Position numbers and translations under genes: made by a program. Below, in pieces: positions 8,315 through 17,225 of a stretch of DNA of 48,237 bases. Position 1 is the stretch's first letter. Every line of letters begins with the position of its first letter. The stretch lies in assembly GCA_017473705.1 (NCBI GenBank), contig JAFUJQ010000013.1, positions 1 through 48,237 of the forward strand, given 5' to 3'. Source of the DNA: Bacteroidales bacterium. GTDB taxonomy: Bacteria > Bacteroidota > Bacteroidia > Bacteroidales > UBA932. Under the pieces are notes generated by a model. The model was not told the DNA's origin. It saw only the letters and a list, made by a program, of their open reading frames with translations, and ran no database searches.

Positions 8315-9633
8315 TGGCTAGAAAGATATACGAGAAGGATTCCGCTTACAGCATCCTCAGACATCTGGTCGACTGGAGCATAAAGCACAGCTACAGGAAG
8401 GTTGAAGTGCACGGAGAGGAGAATCTTCCGACCGACGGAGCGCTTCTGCTCGCTCCCAACCACTGCAACACCCTGATGGATGCTTTGGTCATGCTTCGTG
8501 CATACAAAGGATCGACAGTATTCGGAGCGAGGGCGGACATCTTCAACAATCCTTTCCTTGCCAAGATCATGTACTTCCTGAGGATATTGCCTATGGTACG
8601 CCAGAGAGACGGCCTTCGCAATGTGCTCAAGAACAAGGACACTCAGGAAGTGATCGTGGAGACGCTCGAGAACGGAGTCCGCTTCTGCATGTTCCCTGAG
8701 GGAAAGCACAGGACAATGCATTCGCTTCAGGTTCTCGGCAAAGGAGCATTCAGAGCCGCACTGGCTGCCAACGAGAAATTCGGAAGCGAGAGACATATAT
8801 ATATAGTGCCTGTCGGCATCGAATACGGAGACTACTTCCGATACAGGAGCACTTCTCTTGTAAACTATGGCAAGGCGATCAATGTGACGGAGTTCGTCAA
8901 GACGCTTGACGTCGAGAACGACGTGCAGATGATAGAGCCGCTCCGCAAGGAACTCTCGGCAAGGATGTCGGAACTCATCACATTCATTCCGGACGACGAG
9001 AATTACGAGGCGAAATGGGCACTCTTGAAGATGCTGTCAATAGCAGGATCTAAGAAGGGATACGGAGATTGCGGATCGAGCCTTTACGAGGACATGCTCC
9101 GTAACCGCGAGATCGCTCTTGACATAGAGAAGGCTCTCGAGGACAAGCCTGAAAAGATGGCGGAGATCCTCGAGGAAGTCAAGGAGTTTGAAGCGAAGAG
9201 GAAGAAAAAAGGCATCTCGACATACGCCTTCAAGAAGAAGAGCAATCCTGTGCTCAGCGCCATAGGAAAGGGATTCGCCGCCCTGCTTGGGCTCCCATAC
9301 TTCTTATTCAGCGCCATCACATCGCTGCCGATGTGGGGTGTGTCAGAAATGATCAGAGGAAAAGTCAAGGACAAGGCGTTCAGGAACACCGTAGGTTTCG
9401 GTGTAAAGCTCGTCATGACAGTCCTTTTGGGTATAATCTACACCGTATTGGCATTTTGTCTGGCGCCTTGGTGGCTCGCGCTTGCACTTCTGGCGCTCTG
9501 GCTACCGTCATACAGCTATTTCTATGATTATATTGAAGGATGCAGACGATGGTTCTCAGATATAAGACTCCTCTCAAACAAGAAACTTTGGAAGAAATTC
9601 AAAGAAATCGTCAAAGACTATAAAAAACTGTAA
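8314..9633 (+). CDS. PlsC-domain glycerol(phospho)lipid acyltransferase
   Basis: A 439-residue protein. The acyltransferase catalytic motif is NHCNTLMD (residues 49-56) and the substrate-binding motif is FPEGKHR (127-133). The His-to-Asp spacing is five residues rather than four, a variant I associate with larger Bacteroidota and yeast Gat1-like members. Two or three hydrophobic segments near residues 315-410 should anchor it in the inner membrane. It probably acylates glycerol-3-phosphate or lysophosphatidate. The frame is open upstream inside the previous gene; I chose the ATG at 8314 because it forms a TAATG junction with the upstream stop and starts the conserved region at a normal distance. 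Confidence 0.85.
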   Translation: MARKIYEKDSAYSILRHLVDWSIKHSYRKVEVHGEENLPTDGALLLAPNHCNTLMDALVMLRAYKGSTVFGARADIFNNPFLAKIMYFLRILPMVRQRDGLRNVLKNKDTQEVIVETLENGVRFCMFPEGKHRTMHSLQVLGKGAFRAALAANEKFGSERHIYIVPVGIEYGDYFRYRSTSLVNYGKAINVTEFVKTLDVENDVQMIEPLRKELSARMSELITFIPDDENYEAKWALLKMLSIAGSKKGYGDCGSSLYEDMLRNREIALDIEKALEDKPEKMAEILEEVKEFEAKRKKKGISTYAFKKKSNPVLSAIGKGFAALLGLPYFLFSAITSLPMWGVSEMIRGKVKDKAFRNTVGFGVKLVMTVLLGIIYTVLAFCLAPWWLALALLALWLPSYSYFYDYIEGCRRWFSDIRLLSNKKLWKKFKEIVKDYKKL

Positions 9634-9637
9634 CTAT

Positions 9638-11170
9638 ATGAAGAAGACATTCATCATCGCCCTGGCGGCATTCATGCTTTGCACACCGTCTTTTGCCGAG
9701 ACTGCGCTCAACACCGACATGGCGACAGAAGCAAAGGCTGAAAAGAAACAGAAGAAAAACGTAACATACAACGAGAAAGGCGAGATCATCAAGACCGGTA
9801 CCAACTTCGGTCCTCTCCCTGTCGTAGCTTTCGACGCTGACCGCGGATTCCAGTTCGGAGCCCTCCTGAACCTTTACAACTTCGGAAACGGAGATACATA
9901 CCCCAATCCTAAGTCACAGTGGTACTTCGAGGCTTCTGCTTACACAAAGGAAAGCTCGATCAACAGCTACAAGTTCATCGTAAACTACGACAACAAGACT
10001 CTCATCCCTGGCGTCAGAATGTCGATCTGCACAGGATACTACAAGGATGCAGCCCTCGATTTCTACGGTTTCAACGGTTACCAGAGCAACTATGACATGT
10101 CAATGCTCGAGCCTACATACCGTTTCTTCGATGACGAGGCAGGACAGAAACTGCAAAAGAAGTTCGAGGAGAAAGGCAAGCTCCCTAAGGGATTCTACCG
10201 CTTCGGACGCGACCTCGTGAAGGCAAAGATCGACTTCACAGGAGAGATATTCAAGAATTTCTATTGGGAGGCAGGATACAACTTCTCATGGACCAAGGCA
10301 CAGCCTTTCACTCCTAAGGGATATGCTGTTCTTGACAGACCGGAAGTTCTTCTCGATCCGGAGAATGCAGCGCTATACGTTCCCGGGGGTACCACCCTTT
10401 TCGACCTCTACAAGATCTGGGGGATCATTCCTGAAGACGAGGCAGAAGGCGGTCTTACATCATCAATCCGTCTCGGACTGATGTATGACAGCAGAAACGT
10501 AGAGAACAACCCTACAAAGGGTATCTGGGCTGAAGCTCATGTGATTGCAGCTCCGAAGTGGCTCGGCACCACTCACGAGCACTACAGATATTGCGCGACA
10601 TTCCGCCACTATGTACCTGTCGTTCAGGACAAGCTCACATTTGCATACAGGATCGGATACCAGGGCACATTCGGAGAGTCAGCACCTTGGTACAACCTTC
10701 CTTTCTACACAAACATGGGTATCAAGGCAGATAACGACGGATTCGGAGGATACAGAACAGTGAGAGGACTGATGCTCAACAGAGTACAGGGTCTCGATGT
10801 AGGATTCTACAATGCAGAATTCCGTTGGAAATTCATCGATTTCAAGCTCTGGAAGCAGAACATCGCTTTCGCTCTCAGTGCCTTCTGCGACGGTGCACAT
10901 GTATTCAGAGGCTATGACATGGAATTCAGTCAGGCAGCCAAGGAAGCTGCAGCTATGAGCGTGATCAAAGGCGAGATACCTGCCGCCAACTACGAAGGAT
11001 TATACAAGAAATTCGTATTCGACCGCAATGACGGATTCCATGGCTCAGCAGGTGCGGGACTGCGCTTCATCATGAACCAGAACTTCATCGTGGCATTCGA
11101 GTATGCACGTTGCTTCAACAAGCAGGACGGTAACGGAGCATTCTACATCAACACAGGATTCCTCTTCTAA
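9638..11170 (+). CDS. Outer-membrane beta-barrel protein, BamA/Omp85 surface-antigen-like
   Basis: A 510-residue protein with a signal peptide (MKKTFIIALAAFMLCTPSFA, cleavage after residue 20). A Lys-rich linker is followed by many short amphipathic strands with aromatic girdles, and the chain ends in ...YINTGFLF with a C-terminal Phe, the usual signal for Bam-assisted insertion. The segment FGGYRTVRGLMLNR resembles the conserved RGY-type motif of the Omp85 barrel domain. No POTRA repeats are seen, so it is a barrel-only member, common in Bacteroidota. It begins four bases after the acyltransferase stop. Its cargo or function is not known. Confidence 0.8.
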   Translation: MKKTFIIALAAFMLCTPSFAETALNTDMATEAKAEKKQKKNVTYNEKGEIIKTGTNFGPLPVVAFDADRGFQFGALLNLYNFGNGDTYPNPKSQWYFEASAYTKESSINSYKFIVNYDNKTLIPGVRMSICTGYYKDAALDFYGFNGYQSNYDMSMLEPTYRFFDDEAGQKLQKKFEEKGKLPKGFYRFGRDLVKAKIDFTGEIFKNFYWEAGYNFSWTKAQPFTPKGYAVLDRPEVLLDPENAALYVPGGTTLFDLYKIWGIIPEDEAEGGLTSSIRLGLMYDSRNVENNPTKGIWAEAHVIAAPKWLGTTHEHYRYCATFRHYVPVVQDKLTFAYRIGYQGTFGESAPWYNLPFYTNMGIKADNDGFGGYRTVRGLMLNRVQGLDVGFYNAEFRWKFIDFKLWKQNIAFALSAFCDGAHVFRGYDMEFSQAAKEAAAMSVIKGEIPAANYEGLYKKFVFDRNDGFHGSAGAGLRFIMNQNFIVAFEYARCFNKQDGNGAFYINTGFLF

Positions 11171-11187
11171 AACAGATCAGACAGAAT

Positions 11188-11799
11188 ATGCATATAGGTA
11201 TAGCCGGCAACATCGGCTGCGGAAAGACAACACTTACCAGGATGCTCGCCGAGCATTACGGATGGACGCCTAAATTCGAGGCGGTCACTTATAATCCGTA
11301 CCTCGAGGACTACTACAAGGACATCCAAAGATGGTCCTACAACCTCGAGACATACTTCCTGGCTCAAAGATTCCAGGATCTTGTCGACATCTCAAAATCC
11401 AAGGATGTAATCGTCCAGGACAGGACCATCCTTGAAGGAGTGCACATTTTCGTCGCTAATAACAAGGCGATGGGAAACCTGTCAGACCGCGACTACGACA
11501 CCTACATGCAGCTTTTCAACCTCATGATGTCGATGGTCAGCGAGCCAGACCTGCTGATATACCTGAAAACGTCTGTCCCTACCCTGGTGTCACAGATACA
11601 GAAAAGAGGGCGCGATTACGAAAAGAGCATCAGTATCGAGTACCTCAGCAACCTGAACGAAAGGTACGAGGCATGGATAGCCGATTATAAGGGCAAGGTA
11701 CTTATCATAGAGGCGGATGACCTCGACTATGAGCACCGCCCAGAAGACTTCGCGCTGATCACAGACAAGATCGACGCACAGCTCTACGGACTCTTCTAA
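11188..11799 (+). CDS. Deoxynucleoside kinase
   Basis: A 203-residue protein with a P-loop GNIGCGKTT (residues 7-15), the DRTILE segment corresponding to the family's DRS/ERS motif, and an Arg-containing lid region (QKRGRDYE). These place it in the deoxyadenosine/deoxyguanosine/thymidine kinase-2-like family, which phosphorylates deoxynucleosides with ATP for salvage. Specificity cannot be told from sequence. It is the last gene of the plus-strand operon, and its 3' end overlaps the convergent LytTR gene by four bases. Confidence 0.92.
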   Translation: MHIGIAGNIGCGKTTLTRMLAEHYGWTPKFEAVTYNPYLEDYYKDIQRWSYNLETYFLAQRFQDLVDISKSKDVIVQDRTILEGVHIFVANNKAMGNLSDRDYDTYMQLFNLMMSMVSEPDLLIYLKTSVPTLVSQIQKRGRDYEKSISIEYLSNLNERYEAWIADYKGKVLIIEADDLDYEHRPEDFALITDKIDAQLYGLF

Positions 11800-12590
11800 A
11801 GAAGTTCAGCGAGATTATTATAGAATTTCTTGCTGACTGGGATATCTCTGACATCATCGGCATCCAGCACAGCATATACGACCCCTTCCTTGTCTTTCCG
11901 TAGGACCTTGACATGGGAGGGGTTTATGTAGAATGACCTGTGACACCTGACAAGGCCATTTGACAGGCACACTTCGTCTACTGACCTCATCGAGTTTCTC
12001 AGGACATAACACTTCACTTTGCCATTATCCATATAATATATGTTGATGTAGTTTTCATCTGCACCGATATACAGGACACTTCCAGCAGTGATGACAAACT
12101 TGAGGTTATGACTCACGTCATAGAATCTCATGCGCTTCTGGCTCTCTTCTACTGATTCTGATGCAGAATTGGAATCGTAAACCTTAATAGAGAGGGCTAG
12201 AATCGCATAAGGTATCGGAAGGGTAAAGAAGAGGTATTTGAACGAATACATCATGATGTCAAAATACGGCGCAGGCTTGTCAAGAACAAGCCAGAGATAT
12301 AAAGCCACAAAGAACGACATGAACAATGTCTCACCGACGCACCATAATGTATATAAGGTATAATTAAGTCTTAGAGGAAGAAAATAATAAAGGACTCTCA
12401 TTATGATTACACTTACAAGGACGATGCAAGTAGCAATAGTCACATGGACGCCGAAAAATTCAGAGCCGATCATATGGCTGACGCCGAAAGGTCTGTATAC
12501 GAGCGTAAAGGCGAAAACAAAAAGAGGGAGGACGATCATATGCAGAAGTTGCGGGATAAATCGCCTGAAAAGTCTAGGAACAAGGTTCAT
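11796..12590 (-). CDS. Membrane-bound LytTR-family transcriptional regulator
   Basis: A 264-residue protein with four hydrophobic segments in its first 140 residues and a LytTR DNA-binding domain at about 155-264. Typical LytTR residues are seen in VLYIGADENYINIYY, the middle NSMRSVDEV and RCHRSFYINPSHV. Tying a LytTR domain directly to a membrane sensor, without a histidine kinase, is common in Bacteroidota. The start ATG is ten bases from a TAAATTTG box (12601-12608, minus strand). An array of TCACA motifs lies just upstream of that promoter, which suggests autoregulation. The signal sensed is unknown. Confidence 0.88.
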   Translation of the reverse strand: MNLVPRLFRRFIPQLLHMIVLPLFVFAFTLVYRPFGVSHMIGSEFFGVHVTIATCIVLVSVIIMRVLYYFLPLRLNYTLYTLWCVGETLFMSFFVALYLWLVLDKPAPYFDIMMYSFKYLFFTLPIPYAILALSIKVYDSNSASESVEESQKRMRFYDVSHNLKFVITAGSVLYIGADENYINIYYMDNGKVKCYVLRNSMRSVDEVCLSNGLVRCHRSFYINPSHVKVLRKDKEGVVYAVLDADDVRDIPVSKKFYNNLAELL

Positions 12591-12594
12591 GATT

Positions 12595-12716
12595 TGGTCA
12601 CAAATTTAGTGTGACAAAAATACAAAATATATTTTTTAGTCACAAATATCGGATTTTAGTCACAAAACACCCTCTTTAATCACATTTTAGTCACAGCAAT
12701 CACATTTATTGGCACA
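12595..12716. promoter_or_regulatory. Phased TCACA repeat array upstream of the LytTR gene
   Basis: Copies of T-A-G/A-T-C-A-C-A or close variants start at 12595, 12637, 12657, 12677, 12688, 12697 and 12709. Most intervals are near 10 or 20 bases, so the copies would fall on one helix face. TCACA (12598-12602) and TGTGA (12610-12614) also form a dyad over the -7 box of the LytTR gene. This looks like an operator for a cooperatively binding protein, the LytTR product itself being the first guess. Confidence 0.5.
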
Positions 12717-12732
12717 GTTAGGCAATAGTGGA

Positions 12733-12815
12733 TAATTTTGCATCAGAAAAGGTAAGTAACAAACCTGTTCCAAGTTAAAGTACACAATTAAAGGGCTGCC
12801 GTGAGGTAGCCCTTT
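12733..12815 (+). ncRNA. Candidate small RNA: promoter box to hairpin
   Basis: TAATTTTG (12733-12740) fits the TAnnTTTG -7 box, with a TTGG about 22 bases upstream as a possible -33. A strong hairpin follows: 12790-12800 pairs with 12805-12815 (11 bp with one G-T pair, loop GTGA). A transcript of about 70 bases would start near 12747. The T-run after the hairpin is weak (CCTTTAGTCT), so the hairpin may instead mark the end of some other transcript. Tentative. Confidence 0.3.
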
Positions 12816-12932
12816 AGTCTATATGAGGAGCCTCACAGTATGGACTGCAGTTCCACTTATGAGGACGCGGGAAGTTGATTGACAATAGACAATCATCGGA
12901 CCACAGACCATATCCGAATCACTTATATTTAC

Positions 12933-12940
12933 TATCTTTG
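12933..12940 (+). promoter_or_regulatory. -7 box of the SAM methyltransferase gene
   Basis: TATCTTTG fits the TAnnTTTG consensus, and the ATG follows 13 bases later, leaving a very short leader without a Shine-Dalgarno sequence. Confidence 0.55.
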
Positions 12941-12953
12941 TCGCGATTGAGCT

Positions 12954-14198
12954 ATGAGAAAGATGACCGCACTATTATCCTTCGTTCAGGAACATCTTGA
13001 AGATGATGTGACAAGGCTGGTTCTTGACCGCGCCAGATGGCCCGAGATAGACATGGACCTTGCGGCAGCATGCATCGAAAGCCGCAGGAAACTAAGATAT
13101 AAAGTTCAAGAATGGCACGACAACCCAGAACTCATATTTCCTGTGCGTCTCTCAGCCGAGCAATGCAGCAGCACAGCCACGGGACTTTACAAATCAGGAT
13201 TGGCCGAAAGGATAGCACAGAAGCAGCAATTCAGGCTGGCCGACCTTACGGGAGGGCTCGGAGTAGACAGCTGGTTCTTCTCCAAAAGAGCCGAAAAAGT
13301 ACTTTACAACGAGATGCAGGGGCCACTCTGTGAAGCTGCAGAGCACAATTTCAAGGCCCTCGGAAGCAACAACGTAATCATAAGCAATGACATTGCATCC
13401 ATTGAAACCATAGACAGCTTGCTGGGCGTTTTTGATCCTGACATAATATATCTCGACCCTGCAAGAAGAGGTGAAGGAGGACGGAAAGTATTCTTGATAG
13501 AGGAATGCACTCCAGATGTACTCGGGCTGAAGGAGAGCCTCTTCAAACATGCAAGGCATATATTGCTGAAACTCTCCCCTATGGCTGATGTTTCCATGGT
13601 ATGCAGCAGACTCGGCAACACTTGCCGTGAAGTGCACATCGTGGCCGCCGGAGGAGAATGCAAGGAACTCCTCGTGTGGATGGACAGAGAGTGGTCTGGG
13701 AAATATGGAATCACAGCAGCTGAACTGCCGGCAGACTACCCTGCCACAAAGCCTGCCATTTTCACGTTCCTGCCGGATGCAGAAAAAGAAAAAGTCGCTG
13801 ACATCTGCACCACAATGCCTTCAGAGGGGACATATCTGTTCGAGCCCGGGAAGGCGCTGATGAAGTCAGGATGCTTCAATCTTATCGGCAGGAACCTCGG
13901 TATGGTCAAGTTAGGACGCTCAACACACTTCTATCTGACTGATGATGTCCTGAAAGCAAAAAGCCTGAAGAATCTCGGAAGAGTATACAGGATCATCAAC
14001 TGCGTCCCGCTGGACAAGCGAAGCATCAAGGAAGCCGGCAAGACTTATCCACGTGCAGAAGTCACAGCACGCAACATCCAGATGGACACCGACACCCTGC
14101 GCAAGAAATTGGGCGTCACCTCAGGAGATGACGCCCACATATTCGGCCTCAAAGCAGACACCCTCGGCAACCTGCTTATCACTACAGACAGATTATAA
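12954..14198 (+). CDS. Class I SAM-dependent methyltransferase with THUMP-like domain
   Basis: A 414-residue protein. Residues 97-105, DLTGGLGVD, form the SAM-binding glycine loop, and YLDPARR (166-172) stands where base N-methyltransferases have their D/N-P-P-x catalytic motif, here DPAR. A C-terminal domain resembling THUMP RNA-binding folds is usual for this Bacteroidota family. It probably methylates RNA, but the target is not established as far as I know. The gene is monocistronic, starting from its own TATCTTTG box and ending at a symmetrical terminator shared with the convergent DUF4301 gene. Confidence 0.82.
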   Translation: MRKMTALLSFVQEHLEDDVTRLVLDRARWPEIDMDLAAACIESRRKLRYKVQEWHDNPELIFPVRLSAEQCSSTATGLYKSGLAERIAQKQQFRLADLTGGLGVDSWFFSKRAEKVLYNEMQGPLCEAAEHNFKALGSNNVIISNDIASIETIDSLLGVFDPDIIYLDPARRGEGGRKVFLIEECTPDVLGLKESLFKHARHILLKLSPMADVSMVCSRLGNTCREVHIVAAGGECKELLVWMDREWSGKYGITAAELPADYPATKPAIFTFLPDAEKEKVADICTTMPSEGTYLFEPGKALMKSGCFNLIGRNLGMVKLGRSTHFYLTDDVLKAKSLKNLGRVYRIINCVPLDKRSIKEAGKTYPRAEVTARNIQMDTDTLRKKLGVTSGDDAHIFGLKADTLGNLLITTDRL

Positions 14199-14232
14199 TA
14201 CTAAGGGGATGACTTGGTCATCCCCTTAGTAT
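14198..14232. terminator. Bidirectional terminator hairpin
   Basis: A perfect 16-bp stem (14198-14213 with 14217-14232) closes a three-base loop. The hairpin begins on the last base of the methyltransferase stop codon and ends on the last base of the DUF4301 stop codon, so the two convergent genes share it with no spare sequence. Confidence 0.85.
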
Positions 14233-15812
14233 CAGTTCTGGTGTGCCGGGCGGAGAAGGTCAAGGACCACCTTGACCGGGTTGAATGTCTCAAGCGGAAC
14301 CTCAACGAACAAAGTGTTCCAGTTGCTCATAGCACCGTTCCAGAGGCCCGGCAGCTCAAGTGCCTTAAGCTCACGGCCCTGATAACTCTTCGAACTGATG
14401 AATCCCGCATCCTCATCTACATACTTCAAGAGATCGAAGCTCTCACCCTTGTAGTTGTGCAGACAGCACACGATGTCAACAGGATTGAAGTGAGTGGCAT
14501 TTGCAAGGCACTCACGAGCATGCTCGTCAGACATATTGATCTGTACGCTCTCAAGCACCTGAAGCGACGTAGAACCGTCCTTCTCGGCGATGATGAAAGG
14601 ACCGCCGCCAGGCTCACCCTGATTCTTTACCATACCAGCCACTCTGACAGGCCTGTCAAGTTTGGCGCGAAGCGCCTCTACCCTCATCTTAGGAGTCTCA
14701 GCCTCAGGCATTTCCACGCAAAGGACATTCTTGAGGAACGCCTCGATGTCATTGCAGAGTGCAATAGCCTCAGGAGTCGAGCAAAGGTCATCATATACCG
14801 GATCATAGCCAGGAACGCCTACAGTAGTATTCCTTGAACCCTGGATAGGATTGCATACGGCATCCAGCTCACGGAGATATCCGTGAAGAGTGTCTCGAAG
14901 CTCGAGAGCCTTGCCGAGGAGCACCTTCTTCCATGTAGCCGTATCCGGAAGGAGCCTTTCGTTTGCAACGTTGTCGATATTCTTGATGGAAACTACTTCC
15001 TCAGCAATATTGTTGAGATTATAGATAAGAGCACCGTGTCCTGCAGGACGGAAAAGAAGCGAGTCTGTCTCCGTTCTGAAAGGCTTGTTCTCTACATCGA
15101 CAGCAACAGTGTCTGTAGCCTTGTCCTGGAATGTGAATGTAATGTTGTACTTCACACCATATTTTGCCTCATAAGCAGCCTTCACTTCAGCATACGCCTC
15201 CTCGAAAAGATGCTGATGCTCAGGAGATATAGTCACTACAAGATTTGCTGTGCCATCCTCGTTCCTCATGTAGTTCTGAGCCTCCACAAGATGCTCGGCA
15301 AATGCCGTGCGGATCTCGCCGTCAGTATATTTGTGGAACTTGAGGACGCCCTTAGGCTTTGCTCCATATCCGAGGCCTTCATCTGTAAGAGTCTTTGCAA
15401 GAACAGACTCACGGTATTCAGGACACTTGCATGTCTGCTCTCCGAAAAGTTCAGGAGTGTAGAAAGCGAATGACTGGATCTGGTCTACGAACCTGGCAGC
15501 AGGAGCGTCATCTGCGAGTTCCTTGCCCGCCTTCAACGCATCAAGACCGCTGAAGAGGTCCTTGAACATGCGTGAAGCAGCTCCGGAAGCCGGGACAAAC
15601 TTGCACTTGCCGTTCATTGTCGCATTGTCATAATAGCTCGCTGCAGCTTCTACCGCAGCCTCATCCAGAACCTGGATTCCTCTCTCCGGAGTAGCCGGTG
15701 CAACGATCTTGAGCCAAGGGAACCCCTTCTTGAAGCGCTCAACCTGCTCTTCAACTGTCTGTACAGACGAGCCTCTCTGCTCGATCTGCGCGATGTCTTC
15801 TTTTGTAAACAT
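14232..15812 (-). CDS. DUF4301 family protein
   Basis: A 526-residue protein matching the DUF4301 family found mainly in Bacteroidota. The family-like start MFTKEDIAQIEQRG and the segment VPASGAASRMFKDLF (about residue 73), which resembles the G-rich nucleotide-binding loop of sugar-nucleotidyltransferase folds, support this. The biochemical role has not been defined to my knowledge. It has no signal peptide or membrane segment, so it should be cytoplasmic. It is the last gene of the long minus-strand operon and lies 22 bases after pdxB. Confidence 0.82.
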   Translation of the reverse strand: MFTKEDIAQIEQRGSSVQTVEEQVERFKKGFPWLKIVAPATPERGIQVLDEAAVEAAASYYDNATMNGKCKFVPASGAASRMFKDLFSGLDALKAGKELADDAPAARFVDQIQSFAFYTPELFGEQTCKCPEYRESVLAKTLTDEGLGYGAKPKGVLKFHKYTDGEIRTAFAEHLVEAQNYMRNEDGTANLVVTISPEHQHLFEEAYAEVKAAYEAKYGVKYNITFTFQDKATDTVAVDVENKPFRTETDSLLFRPAGHGALIYNLNNIAEEVVSIKNIDNVANERLLPDTATWKKVLLGKALELRDTLHGYLRELDAVCNPIQGSRNTTVGVPGYDPVYDDLCSTPEAIALCNDIEAFLKNVLCVEMPEAETPKMRVEALRAKLDRPVRVAGMVKNQGEPGGGPFIIAEKDGSTSLQVLESVQINMSDEHARECLANATHFNPVDIVCCLHNYKGESFDLLKYVDEDAGFISSKSYQGRELKALELPGLWNGAMSNWNTLFVEVPLETFNPVKVVLDLLRPAHQN

Positions 15813-15834
15813 ATCGGTTATTGATTATGATGGT

Positions 15835-16872
15835 TTATTCTATATAATAAATGTCTCTTCTGTATTGGTATTCTGTGCGCAGCTTGTCGAACCTGTGAGG
15901 TTCCATGCGAAGTCTGAAATCATCCGTGAATATCGGATAATTATACTGGAATACCGCAGCAATCTCGCCATGATTCTTCCCTTTAAGGTCCAGAAGCACT
16001 GGCTCATGAGTCGGATCTGTATCCGATGGCTTGAAGTCATACAGATCCGAAAGGCCAAAGAACCTTGCCACAGCCTGCACGGCCATGGTAGTGGCATTCC
16101 GCTTTCCCTGAAGCGAATATCCGGCAATATGAGGTGTCGCTATGTCCGCTATATCAAGCAGTTCCTCATTGATATCAGGTTCATTGCACCATGTATCGAT
16201 GACCACCGCCCCGAATTTTGGCGCAGCCGCCACGAGTGCCTGCTCGTCAATCACTTCTCCACGCGCGGCATTGATGAATATCGAACCTGGTTTCATCAAT
16301 GCGAAGAATGTCTCGTCTGCCATCCCCTTTGTCGTTTCATCCAACGGGACATGCATCGTGACAATGTCAGAGTTTTCAAGCAGATATTCCAAAGAGCAGA
16401 ACTTCTGAGGGCCTTCGACGGCAGCCCTCGGCGGATCGCAAAGAAGCACATTGAATCCGAGATATCTTGCCATGGCTTCCACCTTGCCGCCCACATGACC
16501 TACGCCGATGATTCCGAAAGTGCAGTCCTCCAGCTTGATACCCTTGCGTGCACCCACTCCATAAAGAGCAGAAAAAACATACTGCATGACACCTCCTGCA
16601 TTGCATCCCGCAGCATTCTCGACATGGATTCCGTGAGTTCGGCAATATTCCATGTCAATATGGTCCATACCTATCGTGGCGGTAGCTATCATCCTGACAG
16701 ACGAACCGTCAAGCAATGAGGCATCACATCTTGTCCTTGTGCGGACAATCAGTGCATCAGCATCTGAGACATCTGCCGCAGAAATTTCACTTCCGGTCTT
16801 ATAGACCACATCCGCATAAGGCTCGAAGACGCCTTCGAGGAACGGAATATCCTTGTCTGCAACTATCTTCAT
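15835..16872 (-). CDS. pdxB: 4-phosphoerythronate dehydrogenase
   Basis: A 345-residue D-isomer-specific 2-hydroxyacid dehydrogenase. The NAD-binding loop is GIIGVGHVG (120-128), and the catalytic Arg/Glu/His pattern of the family is present in NAARGEVIDE and ATPHIAGYS. The start MKIVADKDIPF and the segment MIATATIGMDHID are characteristic of PdxB, which oxidises 4-phospho-D-erythronate in the DXP-independent branch of pyridoxal phosphate synthesis. A frame start two codons upstream would use TTG; the ATG at 16872 matches the family start and lies six bases after the DUF721 stop. Confidence 0.92.
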   Translation of the reverse strand: MKIVADKDIPFLEGVFEPYADVVYKTGSEISAADVSDADALIVRTRTRCDASLLDGSSVRMIATATIGMDHIDMEYCRTHGIHVENAAGCNAGGVMQYVFSALYGVGARKGIKLEDCTFGIIGVGHVGGKVEAMARYLGFNVLLCDPPRAAVEGPQKFCSLEYLLENSDIVTMHVPLDETTKGMADETFFALMKPGSIFINAARGEVIDEQALVAAAPKFGAVVIDTWCNEPDINEELLDIADIATPHIAGYSLQGKRNATTMAVQAVARFFGLSDLYDFKPSDTDPTHEPVLLDLKGKNHGEIAAVFQYNYPIFTDDFRLRMEPHRFDKLRTEYQYRRDIYYIE

Positions 16873-16878
16873 AAGCAA

Positions 16879-17223
16879 TTATCTTAAAACCAATGACTTG
16901 ACGCATGGTCCCTTTTCCCAGGCCCAGGTGAAAAGTTCATCCTTACGCAGGGCCTCGTTGACTGCTTCCGCCAACGCCTCCTTCTGAAAGTAAAGATGAT
17001 TCCTTATCACTGACGAATTTATCGTACAATACAGCACACCATTGTCAAAGCTGACATCAAGCGTATACATACCGGCACCTGACACCTCTGCCCATGCCTC
17101 TGCCATACGCTCCCTGTTCAATCCTGCATCCAGACGCATTTCGCGGATGAACTGCTTCACCAGCTCATCCATCGCAACCGCTTCCTGCCTGCGCAGTTTG
17201 TTTGATCTCGAATCGTACGCCAT
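16879..17223 (-). CDS. DUF721 (DciA-like) protein
   Basis: A 114-residue protein of the DUF721 family. It opens with a basic segment (SRSNKLRRQEA) and has the family-like sequence AWAEVSGAGMYTLDVSFDNG followed by an alternating strand pattern. Distant relatives include DciA, a loader of the replicative helicase DnaB. In Bacteroidota the gene commonly follows recF, as here, with a gap of two bases. A role at replication forks is inferred from family and neighbours. Confidence 0.85.
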   Translation of the reverse strand: MAYDSRSNKLRRQEAVAMDELVKQFIREMRLDAGLNRERMAEAWAEVSGAGMYTLDVSFDNGVLYCTINSSVIRNHLYFQKEALAEAVNEALRKDELFTWAWEKGPCVKSLVLR

Positions 17224-17225
17224 GT

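Larger units (their letters stand above)
12591..12953. other. 363-base intergenic region between divergent genes
   Basis: The gap separates the 5' ends of the LytTR gene (minus) and the SAM methyltransferase gene (plus). It holds the TCACA array (12595-12716), a free-standing promoter-like box with a downstream hairpin (12733-12815) and the methyltransferase promoter (TATCTTTG, 12933-12940). I see no protein-coding frame. Confidence 0.7.

Noticed and set aside
7762-8796. Long open frame (344 codons) on the minus strand
   Set aside because: It lies opposite the BASS transporter and acyltransferase genes, both with clear motifs; its translation shows no family pattern.
15709-16719. Long open frame (336 codons) on the plus strand
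   Set aside because: Antisense to DUF4301 and pdxB coding sequence, rich in Cys, His and Arg, as in shadow frames; no motif seen.
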